A stretch of DNA of 64,000 nucleotides from Methanosarcina flavescens (GTDB lineage Archaea > Halobacteriota > Methanosarcinia > Methanosarcinales > Methanosarcinaceae): positions 124,001-188,000 of the forward strand of contig NZ_CP032683.1 in the NCBI RefSeq assembly GCF_001304615.2, written 5' to 3'. This document shows, in pieces, positions 38,794 through 47,995 of this stretch. The translations under genes were made by a program, and so were the position numbers. A model generated the notes under the pieces. That model was not told where the DNA came from, made no database searches, and saw nothing but the letters and a program-made list of their open reading frames with translations. Position 1 is the first letter of the stretch, and each line of letters begins with the position of its first letter.

Positions 38794-40391
38794 TCCTCCA
38801 GGTAAATGTCTTTGGTCAGGAATGACACTTCATTTGGAAATTGTTTAAATCCGCCAACTTTTGCATTTGCTCCGACTATAGAATTCTGGTAGAACACGAA
38901 AAGCTCAGGACAGTCTTCCATTACCTGCATTTGCACACTGTCATAGTATTCTTTTCTCTGTGCCGGATCCATTGTCTGCCTTCCCACTTCAATCCATTCA
39001 TCTACCTGAGGGTTTGAGTAACCAGTCTTCTGTGCCTCGCTCCCAGTAGACTCGAAATGCTTCGAAAGGATGTAGTCAGGATCTCCAGTAGGAGCTACTC
39101 CCCAGGCATAGAGAGAAAGGTCATAGTTTCCGTTAGCCATGTCGGTTTCAATTGCACCACTTTGCAGGATACTGACACTGGTCTTTAGCCCAATTGATTC
39201 GAACTGAGATTCGATTACCTCTGCTGCAGGCTTAAGCTGTGGGCGGGTAGTATAAGTCTTTATATTTAACTCAAAGGGTTCTCCATTGTATTCCAGCCAG
39301 CCGTCTGCATCAATATCACTAAAACCTGCTTCTGTCAATAATTTTTTAGCTTTCTGCTCATCGCGGGAAACAGCATCTATCTTATCATTAATCGACCATT
39401 CCATTACAGATGGGAATATACTCTTTGCAGGGGTTCCTCCTACACCTTCAAGTGCAGAATCCACAATTTGCTGGCGATCAAGGGCACAATTCAGAGCCTG
39501 TCTTACTTTTACATCATCAAATGGTGCTTTTTTCGTGTTGATATACAGGAAATATGTTCTTAGCGTTTCTTTGCCGTATACAGTAAAATCAACATTATTG
39601 CTTAGCCTCTCCACTTCGGATTGGGGAATACCGCCAGCGATGTCAACCTCATTATTTTCAAGCTTGAAGATTCTGGACATTTCATCAGGTACGAGATATA
39701 TGATTGCCCCATGGAGCCTGGGAATACCGTTCCAGTAATCTTCGTTCCTTTCCACAACAAGGCTTACATCCCTGGTGAAGCTTTTAAATTTAAAAGGACC
39801 TGTCCCAACTGGAGTGGTACTGAGATCTTTCGCACCAGGGCTGACTATTGATGTAACAGGGTCTGTGAGGCTTGCTATGGTAGAAGCGTATGAATATTTT
39901 GTTTTTATTGTGACGACATTCTCAGAATCTCTGGTTATGGACTCAATAAAGTCATATTCCCCTTTTCTTGAATTATTAGAGTCCAGCACCCTGTTAAGAG
40001 AATATATTACCGCATCTGCATCCACTGGGGTGCCGTCATGGAACTTTACTCCCTCTCTAATATAGATCTTCCATTCTGTATCTGAGATTTGTTCATATTT
40101 TTCAGCAAGTTCGGGTTGAAAGTCCATATTTTCATCATAACTGAAGAGGGTTTCATATATCCCGGCTTCTCGCATAGACCAGCCAGTCCATTTTATCGCC
40201 GGGTCAAGAGTATCAGTAGGGATAGAAGCATCGGCATATCTCAATATTCCTCCTTGGCTCGATATATTGGTCTGGTTTGCAGAAGCCGTTTTTTCTTCAC
40301 TATTCTGGTCGATACACAATGATCCCAGGACTATAGCCATGACTATCAGCATGACAAGAACTGTAATTCTATATTTTTTACTCATGTACAT
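38790..40391 (-). CDS. ABC transporter substrate-binding protein (SBP_bac_5, NikA/DppA-like), 533 aa
   Basis: An extracytoplasmic solute-binding protein. The N terminus has a signal or anchor segment (ITVLVMLIVMAIVLGSLC) with a Cys that may be lipid-modified, although the lipobox is imperfect. The body shows family 5 motifs: ETLFSYDENMDFQPELAEKYE, WKIYIREGVKFHDGTPVDADAV, VGTGPFKFKSF and DDVKVRQALNCALDR. The late segment TYTTRPQLKPAAEVIESQFE resembles NikA/CntA-type nickel or metallophore-binding members more than classical dipeptide ones. This is my reading and not decisive. It follows the ATPase genes by 61 bases. Confidence 0.9.
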   Translation of the reverse strand: MYMSKKYRITVLVMLIVMAIVLGSLCIDQNSEEKTASANQTNISSQGGILRYADASIPTDTLDPAIKWTGWSMREAGIYETLFSYDENMDFQPELAEKYEQISDTEWKIYIREGVKFHDGTPVDADAVIYSLNRVLDSNNSRKGEYDFIESITRDSENVVTIKTKYSYASTIASLTDPVTSIVSPGAKDLSTTPVGTGPFKFKSFTRDVSLVVERNEDYWNGIPRLHGAIIYLVPDEMSRIFKLENNEVDIAGGIPQSEVERLSNNVDFTVYGKETLRTYFLYINTKKAPFDDVKVRQALNCALDRQQIVDSALEGVGGTPAKSIFPSVMEWSINDKIDAVSRDEQKAKKLLTEAGFSDIDADGWLEYNGEPFELNIKTYTTRPQLKPAAEVIESQFESIGLKTSVSILQSGAIETDMANGNYDLSLYAWGVAPTGDPDYILSKHFESTGSEAQKTGYSNPQVDEWIEVGRQTMDPAQRKEYYDSVQMQVMEDCPELFVFYQNSIVGANAKVGGFKQFPNEVSFLTKDIYLEE

Positions 40392-40452
40392 AGAACCCTA
40401 TCCATTTACATTCATTCCTTAATTGTCATTATTCTAAGATCCAGCAACGGGG

Positions 40453-41436
40453 TCAGGCAACAAGCTGATCACTGGTAGCATCCGTTTTACCTGCGTACCC
40501 GTCCTGATGAGACTGCTGAGTACTTTTTTCAAGTACATGATGACATGCAACAAGTTGATGTTCCAGCTCTTTCAATTCTGGAGTTTTTGTGAGGCAGATT
40601 TCCGACCTGAAGAGACATTCCTGATAATACGGACAGGTAGTTCTCAAAGTCTTTTTGATTTCACTGACATTAACCTCCGGATCAGCTTCTTCTGCCAGCA
40701 ACAATTGTGTGTAGGGGTGTAGAGGGGAGTGAAAGATGTCTTCTATTTTTCCAGTTTCCACAATCTTTCCCCTATACATCACAGCTACTCTGTCGCACAT
40801 ATGTTTGATCAGCTCAAGATCGTGCGAGATGAACAGCATAGTAAGGGCGTACTTTTCTTTCAGGTGTCTTAGCAGGTTCAATATCTGTGCCTGTACCGAG
40901 ATATCCAGGGAGGCGGTTGGCTCATCGGCAACAATAAAAACAGGTTTAAGAGCAAGCACTCTTGCGATAACTGCTCTCTGGTTCTGGCCTCCACTGAGCT
41001 GGTAGGGAAAGCGGTTGATATGTTCGGGACTCAGCCCAACCTGCCTGATAAGTTCAAAGACCCTGATTTTAACCGCCTCCCGATTGTTTCCCTTAAGTTT
41101 TAGCGGTTCAGCTATGCTCTGCCCTATTGTCATTTTGGGATCAAGGGAAGAGTCAGGATCCTGAAATATCATCTGCATGCAGGGACGGATGTTATTCAGA
41201 GTCTTATTATCAAGCGCGGTCAGTTCTATTCCATTAAAAATAACTTTTCCTGCTGTTGGTTCCATAAGCCTGAGGATACACTGCCCCAAAGTAGATTTTC
41301 CACTCCCGCTTTCCCCTACAATGCCCAGAGTCTCTCCTTTTTCTATGTGAAAGGATACGTCATCCACTGCTTTGATTCTGGTTCTGGGAAGGAAGCCGGA
41401 AGTAAATGTTTTTTTAAGGCCCTTTACCTCAAGCAT
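40453..41436 (-). CDS. ABC transporter ATPase (DppF/NikE type), 327 aa
   Basis: The second ATPase of transporter 1: Walker A GIVGESGSGKSTLGQC, Q-loop QMIFQDPDSSLDPKM, signature LSGGQNQRAVIARVLAL (a Q replaces the more common Q/E-Q pattern), Walker B PVFIVADEPTASLDIS and the oligopeptide C-terminal domain with HPYTQLLL and the Cys-rich CPYYQECLFRSEIC. The Cys-rich motif is a known Fe-S-binding feature in some Opp ATPases. It overlaps the DppD-type gene by eight bases. Confidence 0.93.
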   Translation of the reverse strand: MLEVKGLKKTFTSGFLPRTRIKAVDDVSFHIEKGETLGIVGESGSGKSTLGQCILRLMEPTAGKVIFNGIELTALDNKTLNNIRPCMQMIFQDPDSSLDPKMTIGQSIAEPLKLKGNNREAVKIRVFELIRQVGLSPEHINRFPYQLSGGQNQRAVIARVLALKPVFIVADEPTASLDISVQAQILNLLRHLKEKYALTMLFISHDLELIKHMCDRVAVMYRGKIVETGKIEDIFHSPLHPYTQLLLAEEADPEVNVSEIKKTLRTTCPYYQECLFRSEICLTKTPELKELEHQLVACHHVLEKSTQQSHQDGYAGKTDATSDQLVA

Positions 41437-42361
41437 AGAGAAAACACCTCATAGCCCTACCGTTTTTTTCGAGCATGAGAGGGTGTTCGGTTTTACACCT
41501 ATCACTGCAATAACTGCAACGAGGATGGAATCTGCATCCCTTGGGAGGATCGATTAAAGAAGGGCTGCTGCCTTTTATTGGTTTAAGCCCCCTTGCAGGG
41601 AGAGAGTTAAAAAAACCTCTTGTATAGGGATGCAGTGGGTTTTTAAATATCGATGCTGCAGGTGCAATCTCCACTAATTCTCCTGCATACATCACAGCAA
41701 CCCTATTGCATACTTTCTCTGCAACCTCCAGGTCATGGGTGATGATTAACATCGTCTTTTTTTCAGAGATATCTCTTAAAAGTTTAACTATTTTCCTTTT
41801 CACAGTTATATCCAGACCCTTTGTTGGTTCATCGGCAATGATAAATCGCGGTTCGCTGGCAATACCCATGGCTATTACTGCCCGCTCTTTCATCCCTCCG
41901 CTATACTGATGAGGGTAGTCTTTTGCTCTCTTCCGGGGCTCTTTTATCTTTACGAGCCCCAGAAGTTTCTCTGCCATCTCGATAGCCAGGCTGCCTTTTA
42001 CTTTTTTATGTAACATTATAGGCTCAGCTATCTGAGAGCCGACTGTCAGTCCTGGATTAAGAGAGCTTCCAGGGTTCTGGAGGATCACGCCAATTTCTTT
42101 GCCCCTGAGTTTTCTCATGGCGTCTTTTTCAATCGAATACAGGTTCTTTCCACAGTAGAGAATCTCCCCTTTGAGAATAACATCTTCCTGCAGTAACCTC
42201 ATGACAGAAAGTCCAAGTACACTTTTGCCACAGCCTGATTCCCCGATAAGTCCTAAAACTTCATTCACTTTTATGGAAAGATCTACCCCATTTACTGCCC
42301 TGACCAGACCGTCGTCAGTGGGAAAATCCACGTATAAACTGGAAATTGTGAGTAAATTCAA
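41429..42361 (-). CDS. ABC transporter ATPase (DppD/NikD type), 310 aa
   Basis: The first gene of the seven-gene unit, starting with TTG at 42361 behind GAGTGAT. Walker A is GLIGESGCGKSVLG, the signature is YSGGMKERAVIAMGIA, Walker B is FIIADEPTKGLDIT and the C-terminal region has HPYTRGFFNSLP and the CRFHPRCSYCSDRC cysteine cluster typical of Opp/Dpp ATPases. The divergent spacer to the methyltransferase at 42926 must hold both promoters. Confidence 0.93.
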   Translation of the reverse strand: MNLLTISSLYVDFPTDDGLVRAVNGVDLSIKVNEVLGLIGESGCGKSVLGLSVMRLLQEDVILKGEILYCGKNLYSIEKDAMRKLRGKEIGVILQNPGSSLNPGLTVGSQIAEPIMLHKKVKGSLAIEMAEKLLGLVKIKEPRKRAKDYPHQYSGGMKERAVIAMGIASEPRFIIADEPTKGLDITVKRKIVKLLRDISEKKTMLIITHDLEVAEKVCNRVAVMYAGELVEIAPAASIFKNPLHPYTRGFFNSLPARGLKPIKGSSPSLIDPPKGCRFHPRCSYCSDRCKTEHPLMLEKNGRAMRCFLYA

Positions 42362-42925
42362 TAAAAATCACTCTCTCTTATTAATTTGGAGATAAAGCAA
42401 CGATCCCGAATTTGCTGGAGTAGTTTTTTCATAACAAATACTTTCAATATTTTATTTTTAAAACATTATATCATATGAATAATAAATTTAATAAAACTAA
42501 ATATTAATAATCTCTAAATTTTTATGCTGGAAATAAACATAAAACATGATCGTTATAAAACTTTCGAATTTATCCTGTATGTAAAAGTAATAATATTGGT
42601 TCATTTTCATTGTAAAAATGTGAGGATAGGAGCAACAATAATGCTTCTTTTAAGATATACCTTTTAGATACATTTTTTAAATTATGGTTTTTTTTCCCAT
42701 TGTTTCCTGCAAATTTATTTTTAATCTTGTCTTTCTTTTTTCTATTTTTATCTATTCTTACGGATTTTATTATCCAATTCAAATTAGTGTTAAAAAAAGT
42801 TAATATTTTATACTTTTATAGGATATAGTGTTACGTTTAATAGGATATTTATTCGCACACTTGATCATTTTAATTAATTTGCCCTTAAGCAAATAATTTT
42901 CTTAACTCATCCTGTGGGTGAACAT
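42362..42925. other. Divergent AT-rich promoter region between transporter unit 1 and a methyltransferase
   Basis: No gene is supported; a 70-codon minus-strand frame (42570-42782) is Lys/Asn-rich noise. TATA-like stretches occur near 42440-42490 (towards the transporter) and 42805-42850 (towards the methyltransferase). A GTGTTAC heptamer at 42828-42834 resembles half of the NikR-type operator known in some bacteria, but no partner half is present. Confidence 0.4.
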
Positions 42926-43672
42926 ATGGAAATTAAAGAAATGATTAGAGATTACTGGGATTACCGCAGTGAGATTTATAGCACTGGCATTGTAGAATAC
43001 TCAGAAGAGGAGCGCACTGCCTGGAAAAACATGCTTTCATCAGCATTAAACCGAAGAGAACAGCTCGAAATTCTCGATGTCGGTACAGGTCCAGGTCAAC
43101 TTGCTTTGATGTTCGCAGAGATGGGACATCGGGTAACTGCTGTTGACCTTTCAACCAATATGCTTGACAAAGCTAGAAAAAATGCCTTGAAGAGGTCTCT
43201 GGACATAAATTTCATTCAGGGAGACGCAGAGGATCTGCAGTTTCCGGACATGCAATTTGACGTAGTATCCAGCAAATTTCTCCTGTGGACGCTTCCTGAC
43301 CCGCAAAAAGCTCTGTCCGAGTGGGGACGGGTGTTGAAGAAAGACGGTATGGTCATTGCCATCGACGGCGACTGGTTCAACTCAGGGATATTCCTGAGAT
43401 CGATCCGTACAGTATCGGATTGCATACGCTCCATAAAGGAAAGAAAACACCAAAATCCCTTTAAGCAACACTATAACCTGATTAAAAACGACCTGCCTCT
43501 TTATAGCTTGAAACCTGATCGGGTATTCAGGTTCTTAAACGATGCAGGTTTTGAGAAGATTAATATTGAGCGTATGGATTCCCTCTGCCGTTCAGCCAGG
43601 AAAAAAGGGAGCCTTCTGGATAAGCTCGACTATGCTCATCCTATTTATTTTATAAAGGCTGTTAAAAGATAA
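42926..43672 (+). CDS. Class I SAM-dependent methyltransferase, 248 aa
   Basis: Paralogue of the methyltransferase at 38077. It shares MIRDYWDYRSEIYS, ILDVGTGPGQLALMFAEMGH, VTAVDLSTNMLDKARKNALKR, DAEDLQFPDMQFDVV, LLWTLPDPQKALSEW and AIDGDWFN. The C-terminal third (YSLKPDRVFRFLNDAGFEKINIERMDSLC) is also alike, ending HPIYFIKAV. I choose the ATG at 42926 with GTGGGTGA upstream over the GTG at 42914. It is transcribed away from transporter 1 and stands alone. Two related enzymes in one block suggest successive or alternative methylation of the same kind of substrate, which is inference. Confidence 0.88.
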   Translation: MEIKEMIRDYWDYRSEIYSTGIVEYSEEERTAWKNMLSSALNRREQLEILDVGTGPGQLALMFAEMGHRVTAVDLSTNMLDKARKNALKRSLDINFIQGDAEDLQFPDMQFDVVSSKFLLWTLPDPQKALSEWGRVLKKDGMVIAIDGDWFNSGIFLRSIRTVSDCIRSIKERKHQNPFKQHYNLIKNDLPLYSLKPDRVFRFLNDAGFEKINIERMDSLCRSARKKGSLLDKLDYAHPIYFIKAVKR

Positions 43673-43736
43673 TCATTATAACTTTCTTACAAGGGAATTA
43701 GTTTTTAAATTGTTAAAAAATAAACTGTCAGAAATC

Positions 43737-44624
43737 TTAAGAAATACCGTCCAATTCTTTTCTTCGAACAGCCGGGTTCCACCAGACCACAGCTGACCGG
43801 TATTTTCTAACACAGGGTCCTTCCCCGGAATCTCTATATAACTCATCTCGAATTATTTCTTCAACCTCAGGTGTTACCTCTGTATAGATTGAGTAAAAAA
43901 CTCTGTACATTCTAAGCATATTCTCGAGTTTTCTCGCACTTGTATAATTTATAAGCCTGACATGGGGAACTCTTCCATGCATGTAGAGGAGGTTATAGAT
44001 CAAAGGGTACTCCGGGTACTGGGGATAAGGCACATTGCCCATAATCTTCTTCCAGAGTTCTGTTTCAAAAGTCTGCCCTGTGCTGACCCCACCAACCACA
44101 CAGCAGTGACCACGTGTTACCTCTTCCATCCGATTGATTTGAGTCATAATATCGCGGAACATCCAGATGACGGTTGATGAGATAGTAAGATCATATCGAC
44201 CTCGGAGATCTTCAATATTCACATCCTGCCAGATTTTAGGGATAATATCATAGTTTTTCACTCCGGCTTCCGCAGCATTTTGAGAAATCATACGCCTCAT
44301 ACCTTCTGCAGGCTCAACAGCAGTTATATGATCAACCTTGCGTGCAAAAGGTATTACAAATGTTCCCGGACCTGCACCAACCTCGAGTACCCTTGAATCA
44401 GGAGAAACGACCTCATGGAGGGCAAGAGTAGAGCATACTAACTCTCCGAACTCGTAATTATTTGTCCGCCTTGATTCTGAGTAATCCTCTGCTCTTTCAC
44501 TCCAGTCATCTATTTCGTAATCTCTTAGCATTATTCTCGATCGGGCATCGTAGCTGTCTTCCCAGAGCCTTACCCAGTCTACAGGAGCTGTCAGAGAGTC
44601 CAAAGTCACGCTACCTTCCACCAC
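43737..44624 (-). CDS. SAM-dependent methyltransferase, second type, 295 aa
   Basis: A methyltransferase of a different subfamily from the 38077 and 42926 pair. Visible are DWSERAEDYSESRRTNNYEFG, SAM motif I SRVLEVGAGPGTFVIPFARK, HITAVEPAEGMRRM and VVGGVSTGQTFE, with a C terminus ending SAVVWWNPA. It overlaps the upstream paralogue gene by 19 bases, and the two share RAEDYS, VEPAEgM and the terminal WWxPA/WWKVA. The two tandem genes lie convergent to 42926 and divergent to transporter 2. Substrate unknown. Confidence 0.82.
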   Translation of the reverse strand: MVEGSVTLDSLTAPVDWVRLWEDSYDARSRIMLRDYEIDDWSERAEDYSESRRTNNYEFGELVCSTLALHEVVSPDSRVLEVGAGPGTFVIPFARKVDHITAVEPAEGMRRMISQNAAEAGVKNYDIIPKIWQDVNIEDLRGRYDLTISSTVIWMFRDIMTQINRMEEVTRGHCCVVGGVSTGQTFETELWKKIMGNVPYPQYPEYPLIYNLLYMHGRVPHVRLINYTSARKLENMLRMYRVFYSIYTEVTPEVEEIIRDELYRDSGEGPCVRKYRSAVVWWNPAVRRKELDGIS

Positions 44625-45412
44625 AGCACACCCATCCTGCCGCTAACTTTATACATACTTTCTATAGCGTGATCTTGCACATGCTCCCGAATAATCTCAT
44701 AATCCTTAGAATCCAGTGGTCGGTATTTCTCGACAAGTTTCTCAACCGAAGATACTGCCGAGGCAATCGATCGCGTGAGAGTGTAATCGATAACATCAAC
44801 ATTAGGATACACTCCGGAATTATTGAGAAGGTTGAATATTGTGATGAACTGATCAAACTCACCCTCATAGATCCCAAGACTTTCCATTAATTTGCTGGTC
44901 TCTGAAGGAGCTTCGAATCCATGAGCAAGACAGCAGTACCCCCTGGATACTGCTTCCATGCGTCGAACCTGCGAGAGAATATCCGGAAATTGCCAGAGTG
45001 CGTGGCAGCATATGACTAAATCGTAGCTTTTTGCATGCGCTGCCTCATCCACTTCCTGCCAGGTCTGTGGTATTATATCAATATTAGTAATTCCTCTTCT
45101 CTGTGCATATGACAGCAGCGCTTTTGCCATCTTCTCTGCAGGCTCAACAGCGGTTGCCCTGCATACCTGCTCTGCAAAAGGGATTGTTATTGCTCCAGGT
45201 CCAGACGCAATATCTAAAATATGCCACTCCTTCTGCAGTAATCCTTCCCGTTCAAACAGGCTGAGGATATTCCTACCGTGATTGCAATCACTTGCCATTA
45301 CCATATCGGAATAGTCCTCAGCCCGTCTGTTCCAGTAATTTGTGGTAGAAAGCCTGCTCATCTCATCGATGCCTGCAGCCCATGCTGTCTCCCAATCTAT
45401 TTCTGTAATCAT
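44606..45412 (-). CDS. SAM-dependent methyltransferase, second type, 268 aa
   Basis: The upstream member of the tandem pair. Motifs are NYWNRRAEDYSDMV, WHILDIASGPGAITIPFAEQ, RATAVEPAEKMAKALL and YDLVICCHALWQFPDI; it ends GVLWWKVA. I place the start at the ATG at 45412 because GAGGAAATAAT precedes it; a longer frame to 45442 lacks such a site. Identity with the downstream neighbour is visible only in the SAM core and ends, so they diverged long ago or have distinct substrates. It may share the divergent promoter region with transporter 2. Confidence 0.82.
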   Translation of the reverse strand: MITEIDWETAWAAGIDEMSRLSTTNYWNRRAEDYSDMVMASDCNHGRNILSLFEREGLLQKEWHILDIASGPGAITIPFAEQVCRATAVEPAEKMAKALLSYAQRRGITNIDIIPQTWQEVDEAAHAKSYDLVICCHALWQFPDILSQVRRMEAVSRGYCCLAHGFEAPSETSKLMESLGIYEGEFDQFITIFNLLNNSGVYPNVDVIDYTLTRSIASAVSSVEKLVEKYRPLDSKDYEIIREHVQDHAIESMYKVSGRMGVLWWKVA

Positions 45413-45689
45413 ATTATTTCCTCGAAAATAATAAGTAATCAATGATTAGTATTAACATATAATAATTTATCTACTTAATGTAGTGAAAAATAAGAAAAAT
45501 AGTTTAACTAATAATAAAAATATTCTATAATTCTCATATAAAACGATAGCAGATGCAGGAAGCTGATCATAAATTTTGATGTTCAGTAGTTTTATATGAA
45601 TTTTCTAACTCAAGCATAGTTGTTCAGACTACTTATAGAATTAACGATCAGTAAATATATCAATAAATTTAAATTGCTTTAATGGGATA

Positions 45690-45850
45690 GTAGGAGTAGA
45701 GCTTCCAGAAAAAGGGCAAAAACATAGTTAGAAAGAAAGTTCTTGAATTCCTTCAAGTAATTAGAATTACTCCCCTGAGGAAAGAATAGATGCCCTTATT
45801 ATTCATTAAGTAGGTGAATATTTCGACATTTACTTGTTGCTCTGAAAATG
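45690..45850 (+). pseudogene. Decayed fragment of a DppD-type ATPase gene
   Basis: About 150 bases here align at DNA level with the interior of the ATPase gene starting at 45968 (around 46325-46480): AAAAACATAGTTAGAAAGAA against AAAAACAAAGTTAGAAAAAA, then CCTGAGGAAAGAATAGAT in both, and ATTCATT followed by related sequence. The fragment contains stops and no start. It is a leftover of a duplication or of an older transporter copy. Confidence 0.7.
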
Positions 45851-45967
45851 TTAGTGTTAAGTCATAATAATTTATATTTTTATTGTAATAAAATATAAGA
45901 AAAAAAATATATGTAATATTAACATACACCCTTAATTGTCATAAAAAAGATAAGTAGATGTCGAAAA

Positions 45968-46903
45968 ATGACCACGATTCTAGACGTCCAGCAGTTGCAT
46001 GTGCATTTTCCCGTTTCAAGTACAATCATTCGGGCCGTAAATGGAGTTGATATTACCATTAAACAGTCCGAGACACTCGCAGTCATTGGAGAAAGCGGAA
46101 GTGGAAAATCGATATTGGGACTGGCAATACTCGGGCTGCTACCTGCAAACTGCACGGCAAATGGAATTATACAATATCGCGGGGATAATCTCCTAACCCT
46201 TCCTGAAAGTGAACTTGAAACAATCCGCGGCAGAGAGATTGCATGGGTTCCGCAGAACCCCGCAGGAGCAATGAATCCTTTAATGACTGTGGGGAACCAG
46301 ATAGGAGAACCAATCTCTCTCCATATAGAAAAAGACAAAAACAAAGTTAGAAAAAAGGTTCTTGAACTCTTACAATTCATTAAAATAACTCCTCCTGAGG
46401 AAAGAATAGATTCCTATCCTTATTCATTCAGTGGCGGAATGCTTCAACGCTCACTTGTAGCTATGGGAATTGCAGGACGTCCAGAGATACTCATCGCAGA
46501 TGAGCCTACCAAAGGTATAGATGTAATGAATAAGCAGGCTATTCTCTCCTTTTTTCAGACTTTACATGAGGAAGGAATTACTCTTGTTATCATCACGCAT
46601 GATCTCTTATTTGCCCGAAATATCGCGGACAGGATTGCAGTAATGTACTGCGGGAGAATCATAGAAATAAGGAGAAAACAGGAATTTTTTAACGAGCCTC
46701 TGCATCCTTACTCCAGAGGGCTTCTCCGCTCTCTTCCTGAGAACGGTCTTTACCCTATACCATCCGGAACAGAAGAAATTGGCGATGATGGAGGTTGTAA
46801 ATTCCGGTCTCGATGTACATGTGCAACAGAAAGGTGCAGGGAAGAGCCACAGCTAATTACTCTTTTGGAAGGATCGGCTGTCAGGTGCTGGTTGTATGAT
46901 TGA
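45968..46903 (+). CDS. ABC transporter ATPase (DppD/NikD type), transporter 2, 311 aa
   Basis: The first gene of transporter 2. Walker A is AVIGESGSGKSILG, Q-loop VPQNPAGAMNPLM, signature FSGGMLQRSLVAMGIA, Walker B ILIADEPTKGIDVM and C-terminal CKFRSRCTCATERC with the Opp-type Cys cluster. It overlaps the next ATPase gene by eight bases, repeating the architecture of transporter 1, but the two sets are clearly diverged. The upstream spacer contains a decayed fragment of a related gene. Confidence 0.93.
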   Translation: MTTILDVQQLHVHFPVSSTIIRAVNGVDITIKQSETLAVIGESGSGKSILGLAILGLLPANCTANGIIQYRGDNLLTLPESELETIRGREIAWVPQNPAGAMNPLMTVGNQIGEPISLHIEKDKNKVRKKVLELLQFIKITPPEERIDSYPYSFSGGMLQRSLVAMGIAGRPEILIADEPTKGIDVMNKQAILSFFQTLHEEGITLVIITHDLLFARNIADRIAVMYCGRIIEIRRKQEFFNEPLHPYSRGLLRSLPENGLYPIPSGTEEIGDDGGCKFRSRCTCATERCREEPQLITLLEGSAVRCWLYD

Positions 46904-47807
46904 AGGGAGAGGTCTGACCAAGATATTCACTCCAGTCTCTGGAAAAAACCGGATTGTTGCTGTTGACAATGTGAATATAAGGATAAAAGCCGGAGAAACA
47001 CTTACTCTTGTAGGGGAAAGCGGATGTGGAAAGTCCACCCTCTCAAGACTGCTCCTTCTGCTTATTCCTCCGACGCGGGGAGAAATATTTTTTGAAGGTC
47101 AGAGGCTTACGGGACTGAAAGAAAAAGATCTCCGCCCTATTCGAAAAAAAATTCAGATTGTGCCGCAGCAACCGGAAAGCTCCCTGAACCCCAGGTGGAA
47201 AATAGCTGATTCCATCTGCGAACCCTTTCGCATCCATCCGGAAACGTTAAGTGGCAGACAGATAGAAGAAGAGCTGAAGAGGCTTCTTAAACTTGTCGGG
47301 CTTGAACCTGAGCAGGCAACCCGATATCCTCACCAGCTCAGCGGCGGAGAACTACAGCGCGCTGTTATTGCTCGGGCTATCGCACTGAAACCTGCACTTC
47401 TGATTTGTGACGAACCGACTTCAATGCTCGATGTGTCCACGCAAGCATCTATTGTACATCTCCTAAAAACACTCCAGCAAAACCTTGGATGTGCCCTTCT
47501 CTTTATTACTCACGACCAGGGGCTTGCACGTGTTATTGGAGATCGGACAGCTGTAATGTTTGCAGGGCAGATAGTAGAAGAGGGGTACGGTGTCTTTGAC
47601 AGACCGTACCACCCATTTACCCGCAAAATCACATCACCCTACTATTCAGGCTCCTTATCAGCACTTGAACCTCAAGGAACAAAGGTTCCAGGTTCATGTG
47701 TATATTATCAATTCTGCCCGGAAAGGACAGAAAAATGCCTGCATCGCCCTGAAATACGGGAATACAAAGACAGAAGGGTGTGCTGCCATAACGTTTCACC
47801 ATCTTAA
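46896..47807 (+). CDS. ABC transporter ATPase (DppF/NikE type), transporter 2, 303 aa
   Basis: Walker A is TLVGESGCGKSTLS, Q-loop IVPQQPESSLNPRW, signature LSGGELQRAVIARAIAL, Walker B LLICDEPTSMLDVS, H-loop LLFITHDQGLARVI. The C-terminal part has the Cys motif CVYYQFCPERTEKC. It pairs with the preceding ATPase as a heterodimer. The binding protein gene follows after 188 bases. Confidence 0.93.
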   Translation: MIEGRGLTKIFTPVSGKNRIVAVDNVNIRIKAGETLTLVGESGCGKSTLSRLLLLLIPPTRGEIFFEGQRLTGLKEKDLRPIRKKIQIVPQQPESSLNPRWKIADSICEPFRIHPETLSGRQIEEELKRLLKLVGLEPEQATRYPHQLSGGELQRAVIARAIALKPALLICDEPTSMLDVSTQASIVHLLKTLQQNLGCALLFITHDQGLARVIGDRTAVMFAGQIVEEGYGVFDRPYHPFTRKITSPYYSGSLSALEPQGTKVPGSCVYYQFCPERTEKCLHRPEIREYKDRRVCCHNVSPS

Positions 47808-47995
47808 TGATCGTTCATTTCCAAAATATTATCTGTGAGTTTTGGCAGGCGATCGCCTGTTTAGAAGCTTACTCCAACAAATTACCCATCTCAACAAATT
47901 ACCCAAAATTTTAGTGATTACTTAATACTTCCTTTATGCGTAAACTTTGCTGAATTGATGTTTATACATAATAGTATCAGACGTGATTGATAAGT

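Noticed and set aside
40700-40716. AACAATTGTGT in the ATPase gene as another copy of the palindromic operator
   Set aside because: Only a partial match and lies inside coding sequence.
42785-45858. Decamer TTAGTGTTAA upstream of both the 42926 methyltransferase and transporter 2 as a shared operator
   Set aside because: It occurs once at each place, is not palindromic, and a decamer match in such AT-rich DNA is near chance expectation.
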